Source of the DNA: Flavobacteriales bacterium
GTDB lineage: Bacteria; Bacteroidota; Bacteroidia; Flavobacteriales; Flavobacteriaceae
Assembly (NCBI GenBank): GCA_003229235.1
Contig: QIIH01000369.1
Location: 1-8,667 of the forward strand
Reading direction: 5' to 3'
Length of the DNA stretch: 8,667 bases
Shown: one piece after another, positions 1 to 6,810 of the stretch
Position numbering within the stretch: position 1 is the first letter of the stretch
How the letters are laid out: the number at the start of each line of letters is the position of its first letter
Program-made: the position numbers and the translations under genes
The notes under the pieces: generated by a model
Told to the model about the DNA's origin: nothing
The model's database searches: none
The model's input: the letters and a program-made list of their open reading frames with translations, nothing else

Positions 1-54
1 ATACCTACTCCATATCTTACGCTCGAAATTTTCATAACCCATTGATTTAGTCAT
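1..54 (-). CDS. Possible 5' end of a leftward gene, cut by the window edge
   Basis: On the minus strand an ATG at 54-52 opens a frame that stays open for 18 codons to the window edge (starting MTKSMGYENF). It begins 36 bp beyond the stop codon of the EamA exporter, in the same direction, with an A/T-rich leader and no Shine-Dalgarno sequence, as usual in this phylum. Eighteen codons are too few to recognise a family, and an open frame this short can arise by chance. The position right after a leftward gene block makes a real partial gene plausible but unproven. Confidence 0.4.
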   Translation of the reverse strand, partial: MTKSMGYENFERKIWSRY

Positions 55-90
55 CTTAAGATACGAAAAAACACTACAAAATGTACAAAA

Positions 91-990
91 TTAGTTACGC
101 CCAAAGATTTTCGGAATCCCTTTTGAATTTGCCAGCCACACTCCACAAAGTATCAGCAAAGCTGCCAGCCCCTCTTGCCAACCAAAACTTTCGCCATCCA
201 TAACTCCCCAGAAAACTGCTACCAACGGCATTAAATACGTAACAGAAGTAGCAAATACTGGCGTTGAAATTTGCACAAGTTTGTTAAAAATAACTTTGGC
301 CATAGCGGTTCCAAATATAGAGAGTAAAACTATATATCCCATTGCAGACGGAAACTCGGGAGAAGTGAGTACAGCTTCGTTAAAAAAGTCACTTAGCGCT
401 AACACTATAATAGCTGGAACGATAATCGCGGCGAAATTCCCGCAGGCAATTGCCATTGGAGACACCTCCTGCAAATACTTCTTAATAATATTTACATTAA
501 GAGCATACATGATTGTGGCAATCACGACAAGAATTGTGTAATAATAATTTTGACCTGGTTTTAGAACTGCGCCATTTAAAATTAGCAATACAGTACCTAC
601 AAGGCCTACAAGTATTCCTATCCATTGCTTGTTCGAAGCACCGATCTTAAACAGGGTTACACCCATAATTATAGTGCAAATTGGCACCAAAGAATTTAAA
701 ATTGATGCAATAGCACTGTCAATCTCGGTCACAGCATAGGCAAACAAAAAAGCTGGGAAAAATGTACCTAAAAAGCCGGCAATAATCAACCATTTGATGG
801 TATTCTTACTAAGGCCTCTCAAACTTTTAATACCTACCAAAAACAGAAAAATACCAGAAATAATTACTCTTAAGGCGCCTAATTGCATAGGGCTTACTCC
901 AACCAAGGCTTTTTTAATAAGAATAAACGAACTGCCCCAAATTACTGCAAGCACTCCCAGATAAAGCCAACGTATATTGTTTAGTTGCAT
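91..990 (-). CDS. EamA/DMT-family transporter (10 TM drug/metabolite exporter)
   Basis: This is an inner-membrane permease of the drug/metabolite transporter superfamily, 299 residues, the normal length for the two-EamA-domain group. The first EamA repeat spans about residues 9-139 and begins with the typical motif AVIWGSSFILIKKAL (15-29). The second spans about 149-287. About ten hydrophobic segments are visible, separated by short loops such as LRGLSKN (58-64) and KKYLQEVSP (170-178), and the protein ends in a short basic tail (GIPKIFGRN). Substrates of this family (amino acids, metabolites, drugs) cannot be predicted from sequence, so none is claimed. The ATG at 990 lies directly before the first membrane segment. 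The gene follows gldD by 51 bp in the same direction. I see no convincing promoter in that gap, so it may be the distal gene of the ssb-gldE-gldD operon. No terminator is visible in the 90 bases after it. Confidence 0.93.
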   Translation of the reverse strand: MQLNNIRWLYLGVLAVIWGSSFILIKKALVGVSPMQLGALRVIISGIFLFLVGIKSLRGLSKNTIKWLIIAGFLGTFFPAFLFAYAVTEIDSAIASILNSLVPICTIIMGVTLFKIGASNKQWIGILVGLVGTVLLILNGAVLKPGQNYYYTILVVIATIMYALNVNIIKKYLQEVSPMAIACGNFAAIIVPAIIVLALSDFFNEAVLTSPEFPSAMGYIVLLSIFGTAMAKVIFNKLVQISTPVFATSVTYLMPLVAVFWGVMDGESFGWQEGLAALLILCGVWLANSKGIPKIFGRN

Positions 991-1041
991 AGGCCCTACA
1001 AAGGTCTTAAAAATAGGGCGATAAGTATGGCTAAAAATTAC

Positions 1042-1599
1042 TTATTTCCAGCGAATGGTTTCCATAATGCGGCGTACATCTTCGCGTAAGTATTCCACAG
1101 CTGGATAAAGCGAATCGAAGTTGGGTTTAGAATCAAAATAAACAGATCCTGTTACAAAATGATTTAGGTTATCTGTGGCATAAAATTGTGATTGAGTTGC
1201 TGCATTTCCATCAATCATATAAAGCATTCCGTACACATTATTAATAGAGTCTACTCGAGGTTGTTCTAATATTGTATTTGCCTTTACGGTATGATCGTAG
1301 GTCAACTTTTGGGCATCATAGAGCAGAGAGTCCAAGTTGTTGTTCACCGGTCTGTATGTCAAAAATATAGTAGCTTTTAACTTGCCATAAGACAAGTTAA
1401 TCCAACAATCAGAACGCTTACTTAGCTTCGCATCACTATTAATCTGAAACGAATAAGGGCACGCTATCTCCACTTGAGAATAGGTAGGTTTCGGGTAATC
1501 TAGTCGCAACTTAGCCGAGGGCTTCACCAAAACGGTATCGTCACAACTTACCATGGCAAGCAAACAAAAAACTAAAAAGTAGCCCGGGTAATTTTTCAT
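1042..1599 (-). CDS. gldD: Gliding motility lipoprotein GldD
   Basis: GldD is a lipoprotein of the Bacteroidetes gliding machinery; in Flavobacterium johnsoniae gldD mutants do not glide. The 185-residue product starts with a lipoprotein signal: basic MKNY, a hydrophobic stretch (about 6-17) and the lipobox AMVSC with the acylated cysteine at 19, followed by two aspartates. The mature part has family features such as KPSAKLRLDYPKPTY (26-40), CPYSFQIN (47-54) and ATIFLTYRPV (76-85). Cys47 and Cys65 could form a disulfide in the envelope. The start codon overlaps the gldE stop (ATGA at 1596-1599), which points to translational coupling. The gldE-gldD pairing is conserved in flavobacteria and strongly supports the call. 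The exact biochemical role of GldD is not known. Confidence 0.93.
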   Translation of the reverse strand: MKNYPGYFLVFCLLAMVSCDDTVLVKPSAKLRLDYPKPTYSQVEIACPYSFQINSDAKLSKRSDCWINLSYGKLKATIFLTYRPVNNNLDSLLYDAQKLTYDHTVKANTILEQPRVDSINNVYGMLYMIDGNAATQSQFYATDNLNHFVTGSVYFDSKPNFDSLYPAVEYLREDVRRIMETIRWK

Positions 1600-2909
1600 G
1601 GATTAATACGAAGCTTGATTTGTTTGATACGTTTGTTATCGAAAGCCTCTATAGTAAACGAAAAGTTCTCGAACTTTAGTACTTCGTTCTTTTTAGGAAA
1701 GCCACGGGCAACTTCTAATAAGAAGCCTGCTAGGGTCTCCGAATCGCCTTTAGCCTTTTCGAAAGACTCAATATCTTCGAGCTTAATAACCTTATAAAAA
1801 TCCTTTAGCGGGGTTTTTCCATCAAATATATAGGTAGTTTCATCTAGTTTAGAAAACACGATGTCGTCGTCGTCAAATTCGTCGCTAATTTCGCCAACTA
1901 TCTCTTCTATGATATCTTCTAAAGAGATAAGACCACTGGTGCCACCGTACTCATCTACTACAATGGCGAGATGCATTTTCATCTCTTTAAACTCATTGAG
2001 TAAATCGTCTAATTTTTTGTTCTCTGGCACAAAATAAGGGGCACGCTGCAGCGAAACCCAGTCGAACTTCTTAGCCCCTAAATGCGGCATCAAATCCTTT
2101 ACGTAAAGAATACCAGTGATTGTATCTATATTATCTGTGAATACCGGAATTCTTGAGAAGCCATTTTCTAAAATCTCCGGAACTATATCTGCAAAACTCG
2201 CTTTGCTATTTAGGGCAAATATGTCTATTCGAGGTTTCATAACCTGTTTAGTATCTGTATTGCCAAAGGTTACTATTCCTTGCAAGATTTTTTGCTCCTC
2301 TTGTGTTGTGTCTTCTTCTGAAGTAAGCTCTAAGGCCTGCGAAAGATGATCTACACTAAAGTTTGACCCTTTTTTACCAAAACGATTCTCAACATAAACG
2401 GTTCCGGCACTCATTGGCCTGCTCAGTGGAGAAAGTAAAACATCGATCACTTTTATAGGGTGAGCCATAAAAGTTGCAAACCGTACTTTGTTTCGGGAGG
2501 CATAAATTTTAGGAAGAATTTCACCAAAAAGCAAAATCATAAAAGTAACGACTCCAACCTCTACGATAAAGCGTACAGAAATACCCCAAAAACTAGCCGA
2601 AATAGGCTCAAATAAAAAGCCGCTTAAACTATCAAAGAGTAAAATTATCGCAATGTTTATAAAGTTATTTGATATCAAAATTGTAGCCAATAACTTTTTA
2701 GGTTTGGTCAATAAATTTTTTACAATCTTAAATTTTTTAGAAGCTTGAGCCTCTTCTGAGTCGAGGTCGGTAGAGGTTAATCCAAAAAATGCCACCTCAG
2801 AACCAGAGATAAGCGCCGAGCACAATAAGAGTAGCAAAATAACGGCAATACTTATGCCTTGCGTAGTTGTAAATAAAGAAATAAGTAAACTTGGAGGTTC
2901 TAGATCCAA
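1596..2909 (-). CDS. gldE: Gliding motility-associated protein GldE (CNNM/CBS-domain membrane protein)
   Basis: GldE belongs to the CorC/HlyC-like family: an integral membrane CNNM (DUF21) domain, a cytoplasmic CBS pair and a C-terminal CorC_HlyC domain. Here the DUF21 part covers about residues 15-170, with membrane segments near 18-42, 74-100, 107-133 and 145-162 and the conserved GEILPKIYASRN (129-140). The CBS pair covers about 215-340 and includes VVDEYGGTSGLISLEDIIEEI spread over 317-337. The C-terminal domain is at about 350-437, for a total of 437 residues. Relatives of this fold handle Mg2+ or other divalent cations; for GldE this is only an analogy. The start is TTG at 2909-2907, the only start-like codon after the in-frame ssb stop (2927-2925). 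The first ATG (Met124) would remove half the membrane domain. The gene lies 15 bp after ssb and overlaps gldD by 4 bp, so the three are probably cotranscribed. Confidence 0.95.
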   Translation of the reverse strand: MDLEPPSLLISLFTTTQGISIAVILLLLLCSALISGSEVAFFGLTSTDLDSEEAQASKKFKIVKNLLTKPKKLLATILISNNFINIAIILLFDSLSGFLFEPISASFWGISVRFIVEVGVVTFMILLFGEILPKIYASRNKVRFATFMAHPIKVIDVLLSPLSRPMSAGTVYVENRFGKKGSNFSVDHLSQALELTSEEDTTQEEQKILQGIVTFGNTDTKQVMKPRIDIFALNSKASFADIVPEILENGFSRIPVFTDNIDTITGILYVKDLMPHLGAKKFDWVSLQRAPYFVPENKKLDDLLNEFKEMKMHLAIVVDEYGGTSGLISLEDIIEEIVGEISDEFDDDDIVFSKLDETTYIFDGKTPLKDFYKVIKLEDIESFEKAKGDSETLAGFLLEVARGFPKKNEVLKFENFSFTIEAFDNKRIKQIKLRINP

Positions 2910-2924
2910 AGGATTTCTGTTAAG

Positions 2925-3380
2925 TTAAAACGGCAAATCGTCTTTCTCGTCTCCCGCAGCACTTGGGGCTTGAGGTGTCGCTTGCTGTTGTTGCTGGCCG
3001 GCATTAGATGCGGCTTGCCCAGGACCTGGTTGTCCTGTTTCGTTCTTAGGAGTTAAAAAAGTAAAGTCTGTACACTGAATTTCTGTCGAATAACGATCGT
3101 TGCCAGTATCGTCTTGCCACTTGCGCGTTTTTAGACGCCCTTCGATATAAACTTTATCTCCTTTTTTTAAATACTTTTCGCAAATCTCTGCGGCCTTGTT
3201 GCGTACAACAACATTGTGCCATTCGGTATTGCTCACCTTTTCGTTTGTAGTGCGATTGGTGTAGGTTTCGTTGGTAGCCAACGGAAAACGGCCTATAGCG
3301 CCACCGCCTTCGAAATAATGCATTTTTACCTCGTCGCCTGTATGGCCTATCAAAATTACTTTGTTAATCGTTCCGCTCAT
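2925..3380 (-). CDS. ssb: Single-stranded DNA-binding protein
   Basis: SSB coats single-stranded DNA during replication, repair and recombination and recruits partner enzymes through its acidic tail. The 151-residue protein has the OB fold at about 1-110 (starting with INKVILIGHTG), including the DNA-stacking tryptophans Trp54 (NTEWHNVV) and Trp88 (KTRKWQDD). A low-complexity Gly/Pro/Gln/Ala linker follows at about 115-143 with a run of five Gln. The C-terminal tip is DDLPF, a variant of the canonical DDIPF. Length and architecture are standard. ATG at 3380 is the natural start. The gene has its own strong promoter (3400-3430) and is followed after 15 bp by gldE in the same reading phase, so replication and gliding genes share a transcript here. 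Confidence 0.97.
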   Translation of the reverse strand: MSGTINKVILIGHTGDEVKMHYFEGGGAIGRFPLATNETYTNRTTNEKVSNTEWHNVVVRNKAAEICEKYLKKGDKVYIEGRLKTRKWQDDTGNDRYSTEIQCTDFTFLTPKNETGQPGPGQAASNAGQQQQQATPQAPSAAGDEKDDLPF

Positions 3381-3399
3381 AATATCACACTATTCTTAT

Positions 3400-3430
3400 C
3401 AAATATACCTAAAATTATTCGTCTCAAAAA
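3400..3430 (-). promoter_or_regulatory. ssb promoter, Bacteroidetes type
   Basis: Read on the minus strand, TTTTTG (3430-3425) is separated by exactly 17 bases from TATATTTG (3407-3400). This matches the Bacteroidetes housekeeping pattern TTG-N17-23-TAnnTTTG in every constrained position. Transcription would begin near 3393-3395, giving a leader of about 13-15 bases before the ssb ATG at 3380. The -33 element overlaps the mutY stop codon (3424-3426), so the promoter is packed into the end of the upstream gene. It should drive ssb-gldE-gldD independently of mutY. Confidence 0.78.
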
Positions 3431-4482
3431 CCGAAATCTTCAATAAATCGTTCCAAAAGTACTGGAACAGGAAACTCCTTTATTTGGTGAGCAAAAATAC
3501 CCTTTTGTCCTAAGTCTTCCACCGTTAAAATCCAAAAACTTGCATGAATGTGTTGATGCGATAATTTATGGACGATTGGAGTCTCATTATAAAGGCTTAA
3601 TTCCGAAGTAGGCGAATTAGAAATAAGGTCATAAACAGAAGGGTCTTCTTGCAAAACATCTGCCGTAATAAGCCCAGATGCTTCGACCATTGGGAACTCA
3701 TACAACTGCTGCCAAATTCCTTTCTGGGTACGCTGCTTTAACAATGTCTTAGAACTTGCATCCAAAGGCACTACATAATTAAAGTAGCGATTTTTTATTT
3801 TCTGTTTTTTAATCTTTACCGGCAATTCGCCTGTTTTACCTCTTAAAAAAGCCTCGCAGCGATGGGCAAAAATACATCCCTCACATTGTAGATTTTGTGG
3901 AGTACAATAGCGAGCACCAAATTCCATAATGGCCTGATTGTAAATTCCAGGCTGCTCGGTATTGAGTAGCGATTGCGCCAAGGCTTTAAACTCTTTAATT
4001 CCGCCAGAACTATTTATGGGCGTCGAAATACCAAAAACTCTGGATAACACTCTATAAACGTTTCCATCTACTACAGCCGTAGGAGCATCGTAACAAATAG
4101 ATGCGATAGCACTCGCTGTATAATCTCCTATTCCTTTTAATGCAAGTAAGCCTTTATAGTTGTCTGGAAAGATTCCCTCTAAATCGTTAGCCACTTTTTT
4201 TGCAGTAGCGTGTAAGTTTCGAGCTCTAGAATAATACCCTAATCCCTGCCATAATTTAAGAACCTCTTGTTCGCTGGCACCAGCCAAATCAAAAACAGTA
4301 GGATAGGCGTCGACAAATTTTAAGAAATAAGGAAGGCCTTGAGCAACTCTAGTTTGTTGCAGCATGACTTCTGAAAGCCAAATTTTATAAGGGTCTTTGG
4401 TGGTACGCCAAGGAAGACTTCGCTTATTGTCCAGATACCACAGTATCAATGGGTTATAAAATTGCTGAACTGTCTCTTTCAC
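3424..4482 (-). CDS. mutY: A/G-specific adenine DNA glycosylase MutY
   Basis: MutY removes adenine mispaired with 8-oxoguanine, preventing G-to-T transversions. All family hallmarks are visible in the 352 residues: catalytic Glu38 in WLSEVMLQQTRV (35-46), the helix-hairpin-helix LLALKGIGDYTASAI (112-126), and catalytic Asp139 in VVDGNVYRVLSR. The [4Fe-4S] ligands are Cys193, Cys200, Cys203 and Cys209 with C-x6-C-x2-C-x5-C spacing. The C-terminal Nudix-like domain that reads 8-oxoG runs from about 230 and carries GIWQQLYEFP (255-264) and a LSHQHIHASFW loop. The start is a GTG at 4482-4480, which leaves the usual short N-terminal lead before the NKRSLPWR segment (19-26). The gene is divergent from the HU gene (121-bp gap) and 43 bp upstream of ssb. 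I could not identify its own promoter with confidence. Confidence 0.97.
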   Translation of the reverse strand: MKETVQQFYNPLILWYLDNKRSLPWRTTKDPYKIWLSEVMLQQTRVAQGLPYFLKFVDAYPTVFDLAGASEQEVLKLWQGLGYYSRARNLHATAKKVANDLEGIFPDNYKGLLALKGIGDYTASAIASICYDAPTAVVDGNVYRVLSRVFGISTPINSSGGIKEFKALAQSLLNTEQPGIYNQAIMEFGARYCTPQNLQCEGCIFAHRCEAFLRGKTGELPVKIKKQKIKNRYFNYVVPLDASSKTLLKQRTQKGIWQQLYEFPMVEASGLITADVLQEDPSVYDLISNSPTSELSLYNETPIVHKLSHQHIHASFWILTVEDLGQKGIFAHQIKEFPVPVLLERFIEDFGF

Positions 4483-4532
4483 AGCCCTAAAAGTAGCCTT
4501 TATCTCGTTATTTTTTAAGTGATTAAGTAGGA

Positions 4533-4560
4533 TTAATTGAATTTAAAATCCTTATATTTG
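4533..4560 (+). promoter_or_regulatory. Probable promoter of the HU gene
   Basis: TATATTTG at 4553-4560 matches the -7 consensus TAnnTTTG exactly. Seventeen bases upstream stands TTA (4533-4535), one base off the -33 TTG. A perfect TTG occurs at 4537-4539, but with a spacer of only 13. Transcription would start near 4566-4568, giving a leader of about 37 bases rich in A and without a Shine-Dalgarno sequence, as expected for a highly translated Bacteroidetes gene. Confidence 0.6.
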
Positions 4561-4603
4561 CCCTCTTATAAAAATAATCCTACAAACATTAAAAGAATAA
4601 ATA

Positions 4604-4894
4604 ATGACGAAAGCAGATATCGTAGCTAAAATTTCAGAGAAATTGGGAATCGAAAAAGGTGATGTTCAAGCTACTGTTGAAACCTTCATGACTGAAGTAA
4701 AAAATTCATTAGAGAGTGGAGATAATGTATACCTTAGAGGATTTGGTAGCTTTATAATCAAGACACGCGCAGAAAAAACGGGTCGTAACATCTCGAAAAA
4801 TACTACCATTAAAATACCTGCTCACAATATTCCAGCGTTCAAACCTGCCAAAGTTTTTGTAGAGAGCGTTAAGACTAATGTTGAGGTAAAATAA
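4604..4894 (+). CDS. HU-family histone-like DNA-binding protein
   Basis: This is a small basic nucleoid protein that binds and bends DNA as a dimer. The 96 residues cover the full HU/IHF fold. The N-terminal helices (about 2-38) begin MTKADIVAKISEKLG. The sheet contains LRGFGSFIIKTRAEK (44-58), with the signature GFGSF at 46-50. The DNA-binding beta arm is at about 54-77, with Arg61-Asn62 at its tip, and IPAFKPAKVF (76-85) leads into the C-terminal helix. In most HU proteins the arm reads RNP, with a proline that intercalates into DNA; here it reads RNIS, so that proline is replaced by Ile63. I therefore leave open whether it is closer to HU or to another flavobacterial paralogue. It is followed after 25 bp by the tiny basic gene, probably on the same transcript. 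Confidence 0.95.
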   Translation: MTKADIVAKISEKLGIEKGDVQATVETFMTEVKNSLESGDNVYLRGFGSFIIKTRAEKTGRNISKNTTIKIPAHNIPAFKPAKVFVESVKTNVEVK

Positions 4895-4919
4895 TTAACA
4901 ATCTTAATAGTAAGAACCT

Positions 4920-5009
4920 ATGCCAAGTGGTAAAAAGAGAAAAAGACATAAGGTAGCGACGCATAAGCGCAAAAAGAGAAGACGCGCTAACCGTCATAAG
5001 AAAAAGTAG
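4920..5009 (+). CDS. 29-residue, extremely basic protein, possibly ribosomal
   Basis: An ATG at 4920 opens a 29-codon frame ending in TAG at 5007-5009. The product starts MPSGKKRKRHKV and ends ANRHKKK. By my count 20 of 29 residues are Lys, Arg or His, and there is no acidic residue. It sits 25 bp after the HU stop codon and directly before an intrinsic terminator, so it looks like the last gene of a short HU operon. Size and charge resemble tiny ribosomal proteins such as bTHX or bL36-type proteins, which thread into rRNA. A small flavobacterial ribosomal protein, bL38, has been reported from the F. johnsoniae ribosome structure, but I cannot confirm from memory that this is the same protein. 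It could instead be a nucleoid-associated peptide acting with HU. Codon use (both AAA/AAG and CGT/CGC/AGA) and the clean terminator support a real gene. Confidence 0.75.
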   Translation: MPSGKKRKRHKVATHKRKKRRRANRHKKK

Positions 5010-5030
5010 TTCTTTTAACTACTTTTTTCT
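5001..5030 (+). terminator. Intrinsic terminator after the small basic gene
   Basis: A perfect 11-bp inverted repeat (AAAAAGTAGTT at 5001-5011, AACTACTTTTT at 5017-5027) closes on a 5-base loop, CTTTT. The right arm runs into a T tract (TTTTTT at 5023-5028, then CTTTT). The left arm contains the last codons and the TAG stop of the 29-residue protein, so the stop codon lies inside the stem. Because the stem is rich in A-T pairs, termination may be partial, letting some transcripts continue into rng. Confidence 0.75.
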
Positions 5031-5188
5031 TTTACAGCATTTAAAGAATCGTTCTTTGATATCGGAATTGCTTTTGCACCTGCTGAGTGCGAAGAGTTAG
5101 TAATTTCTTTGGTTATACAATTAACCTGTAAAAACTATGTTTAATCCATCTGTTTGCCCTATTGGCGAATGGATATAAAATTAATCGA
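5031..5188 (+). promoter_or_regulatory. rng leader region with three small hairpins and a weak promoter candidate
   Basis: These 158 bases hold no credible gene. Three stem-loops can be drawn in order: AAAGAA/TTCTTT (5043-5048 with 5052-5057), TTTTGCAC/GTGCGAAG (5072-5079 with 5087-5094, two G-U pairs) and GGTTA/TAACC (5111-5115 with 5122-5126). TATGTTTA at 5136-5143 is one base off the -7 consensus TAnnTTTG, with a TTG at 5109-5111 at an overlong 24-base spacing. Either rng has a weak promoter here or it is reached by readthrough of the terminator at 5001-5030. Enterobacterial RNase E is known to regulate itself through its 5' leader; a similar role here is only a suggestion. Confidence 0.35.
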
Positions 5189-6733
5189 GTGAACTACGAA
5201 TTATTTATTAGATCCGGTTCCTCTGAAGTTGATTTTGCCCTATTAAAAGATGGAAAACTAATCGAACTAAACAAAGAAGAAGACGGGAATAAGTTTTCGG
5301 TAGGCGACGTATTTATCGCCAAAATCCGTAAGACTGTTCCTGGGTTAAACGCCGCATTTGTTAATGTTGGCTACGAGAAAGATGCATTTTTGCACTATCA
5401 CGACCTAGGCCCGAACATCCCTTCTATGTTACAGTTTGTAAAGCGTGTAAGCACAGGTAAACTTAAAGAGTATACATTAGACAATTTTTCTTTCGACAAA
5501 GAAATAGACAAGCATGGCAAAATAAATGATGCCATAAAAAACAATCAGTCTATTTTGGTGCAAGTTGTTAAAGAACCTATCTCGACCAAGGGACCCCGAA
5601 TTAGTTCGGAACTCTCTATTGCTGGTCGATATATTGTTCTGGTTCCTTTTTCTGACAGAATATCGATCTCTCAAAAGATTGACTCTAAAGAAGAAAAGGA
5701 CCGTTTAAAACGACTCGTAACGAGTATCCGTCCCAAAGGATTTGGGATTATTGTTCGTACCGTTGCAGAAGGAAAAAAAGTAGCCGAACTGGACAAAGAT
5801 TTGCAGAATCTGGTTGATCGCTGGACTGCAATTTGCAAGAAGCTACAAGGGGCACACCTCCCTTCGAAGGTGCTTAGTGAGGTAAGCAGAGGCACATCGA
5901 TGATACGTGATATAATGACCGACGATTTTTCGGCCATTCACATTGATGATGAGCAACTGTTTTTTCAGATTAAAGATTATGTGCAAGAGATTGCACCAAA
6001 AAAGGAGTCTATAGTAAAGTATTATGATTCTAAAGTGCCAATTTTTGAAAAATTTGGTATTGAACGTCAAATCAAGACTGCCTTTGGACGAACGGTATCT
6101 GGAAGCAAAGGAGCCTACTTGGTAATTGAACATACCGAGGCCCTTCACGTAATTGACGTGAACTCCGGAAACCGATCTAACAAAGCAAAATCGCAAGAAG
6201 AAACTGCCTTAGAGGTAAATTTAATTGCCGCTACAGAGGTAGCACGTCAACTGCGATTGCGTGATATGGGAGGAATTATTGTCGTCGATTTTATCGATAT
6301 GGCAAAAGCCCCACACCGTAAAGAGTTGTTTAATCACTTACGAACAGAAATGAGTGATGACAGAGCAAAACATAAAATTTTGCCCCCGAGTAAATTTGGT
6401 TTAATCCAGATTACTAGACAACGTGTTAGACCGGAAATGAATATTAAAACAAGAGAAGTAGACCCTGATGCGGTAGACGACGGAGGCGAAATAGAAGCGC
6501 CTATTGTTTTGGTAGACAAGATTACCGATCACTTAAAACAATTAGCAAAAAAAGACTATAAAAAGTTAACGTTAAATACGCATCCTTTTATAGCGGCCTT
6601 CTTAACAAAAGGCTTTCCATCTGTGCGAACCAAATGGTTCATGGAGCACAAAAAATGGGTAAAAATCCAACCAAGAGATGCTTACACGTATCTGGAATAC
6701 CACTTTATAGATAAAGATGGTAAGACGGTATAA
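5189..6733 (+). CDS. rng: Ribonuclease G/E family endoribonuclease
   Basis: RNase G cuts single-stranded, AU-rich RNA in rRNA maturation and mRNA decay. I place the start at GTG 5189 (514 residues), because the family begins at NYELFIRSGSSEVDFALL; a TTG start at 5162 would add nine unrelated residues. The S1-type RNA-binding domain lies at about 30-130 (VGDVFIAKIRKTVPGLNAAFVNVG). Next come the 5'-sensor region (IRPKGFGIIVRTVAEGK, 180-196) and the DNase I-like catalytic core with the metal-binding aspartates Asp323 (VIDVNSGNRSNK) and Asp367 (GGIIVVDFIDM). The C-terminal part ends with KWVKIQPRDAYTYLEYHF. The Zn-link motif CPxCxG that joins subunits in E. coli RNase E/G is absent: the stretch after the core (about 410-440) has no cysteine, and the whole protein has only one. 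There is no long disordered tail, so it is G-like rather than E-like. It is closed by the terminator at 6742. Confidence 0.96.
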   Translation: MNYELFIRSGSSEVDFALLKDGKLIELNKEEDGNKFSVGDVFIAKIRKTVPGLNAAFVNVGYEKDAFLHYHDLGPNIPSMLQFVKRVSTGKLKEYTLDNFSFDKEIDKHGKINDAIKNNQSILVQVVKEPISTKGPRISSELSIAGRYIVLVPFSDRISISQKIDSKEEKDRLKRLVTSIRPKGFGIIVRTVAEGKKVAELDKDLQNLVDRWTAICKKLQGAHLPSKVLSEVSRGTSMIRDIMTDDFSAIHIDDEQLFFQIKDYVQEIAPKKESIVKYYDSKVPIFEKFGIERQIKTAFGRTVSGSKGAYLVIEHTEALHVIDVNSGNRSNKAKSQEETALEVNLIAATEVARQLRLRDMGGIIVVDFIDMAKAPHRKELFNHLRTEMSDDRAKHKILPPSKFGLIQITRQRVRPEMNIKTREVDPDAVDDGGEIEAPIVLVDKITDHLKQLAKKDYKKLTLNTHPFIAAFLTKGFPSVRTKWFMEHKKWVKIQPRDAYTYLEYHFIDKDGKTV

Positions 6734-6741
6734 TAACCCTT

Positions 6742-6776
6742 AAAAACCCCCTTCAGTTTTCTGTTGGGGGTTTTTT
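6742..6776 (+). terminator. Strong intrinsic terminator of rng
   Basis: AAAAACCCCC (6742-6751) pairs perfectly with GGGGGTTTTT (6766-6775). The 14-base loop can close further through CAG/CTG (6754-6756 with 6761-6763). Six T residues (6771-6776) form the tail. The hairpin begins 9 bases after the rng stop codon. A symmetric A tract on the left means it could also work for leftward transcripts. Confidence 0.88.
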
Positions 6777-6810
6777 GTTTTACCCTCCGTAGCTTTGATT
6801 TCTTCTATTT

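Noticed and set aside
5162..5188. TTG start adding nine residues to RNase G
   Set aside because: The family homology begins at the GTG at 5189, and the extra residues match nothing expected.
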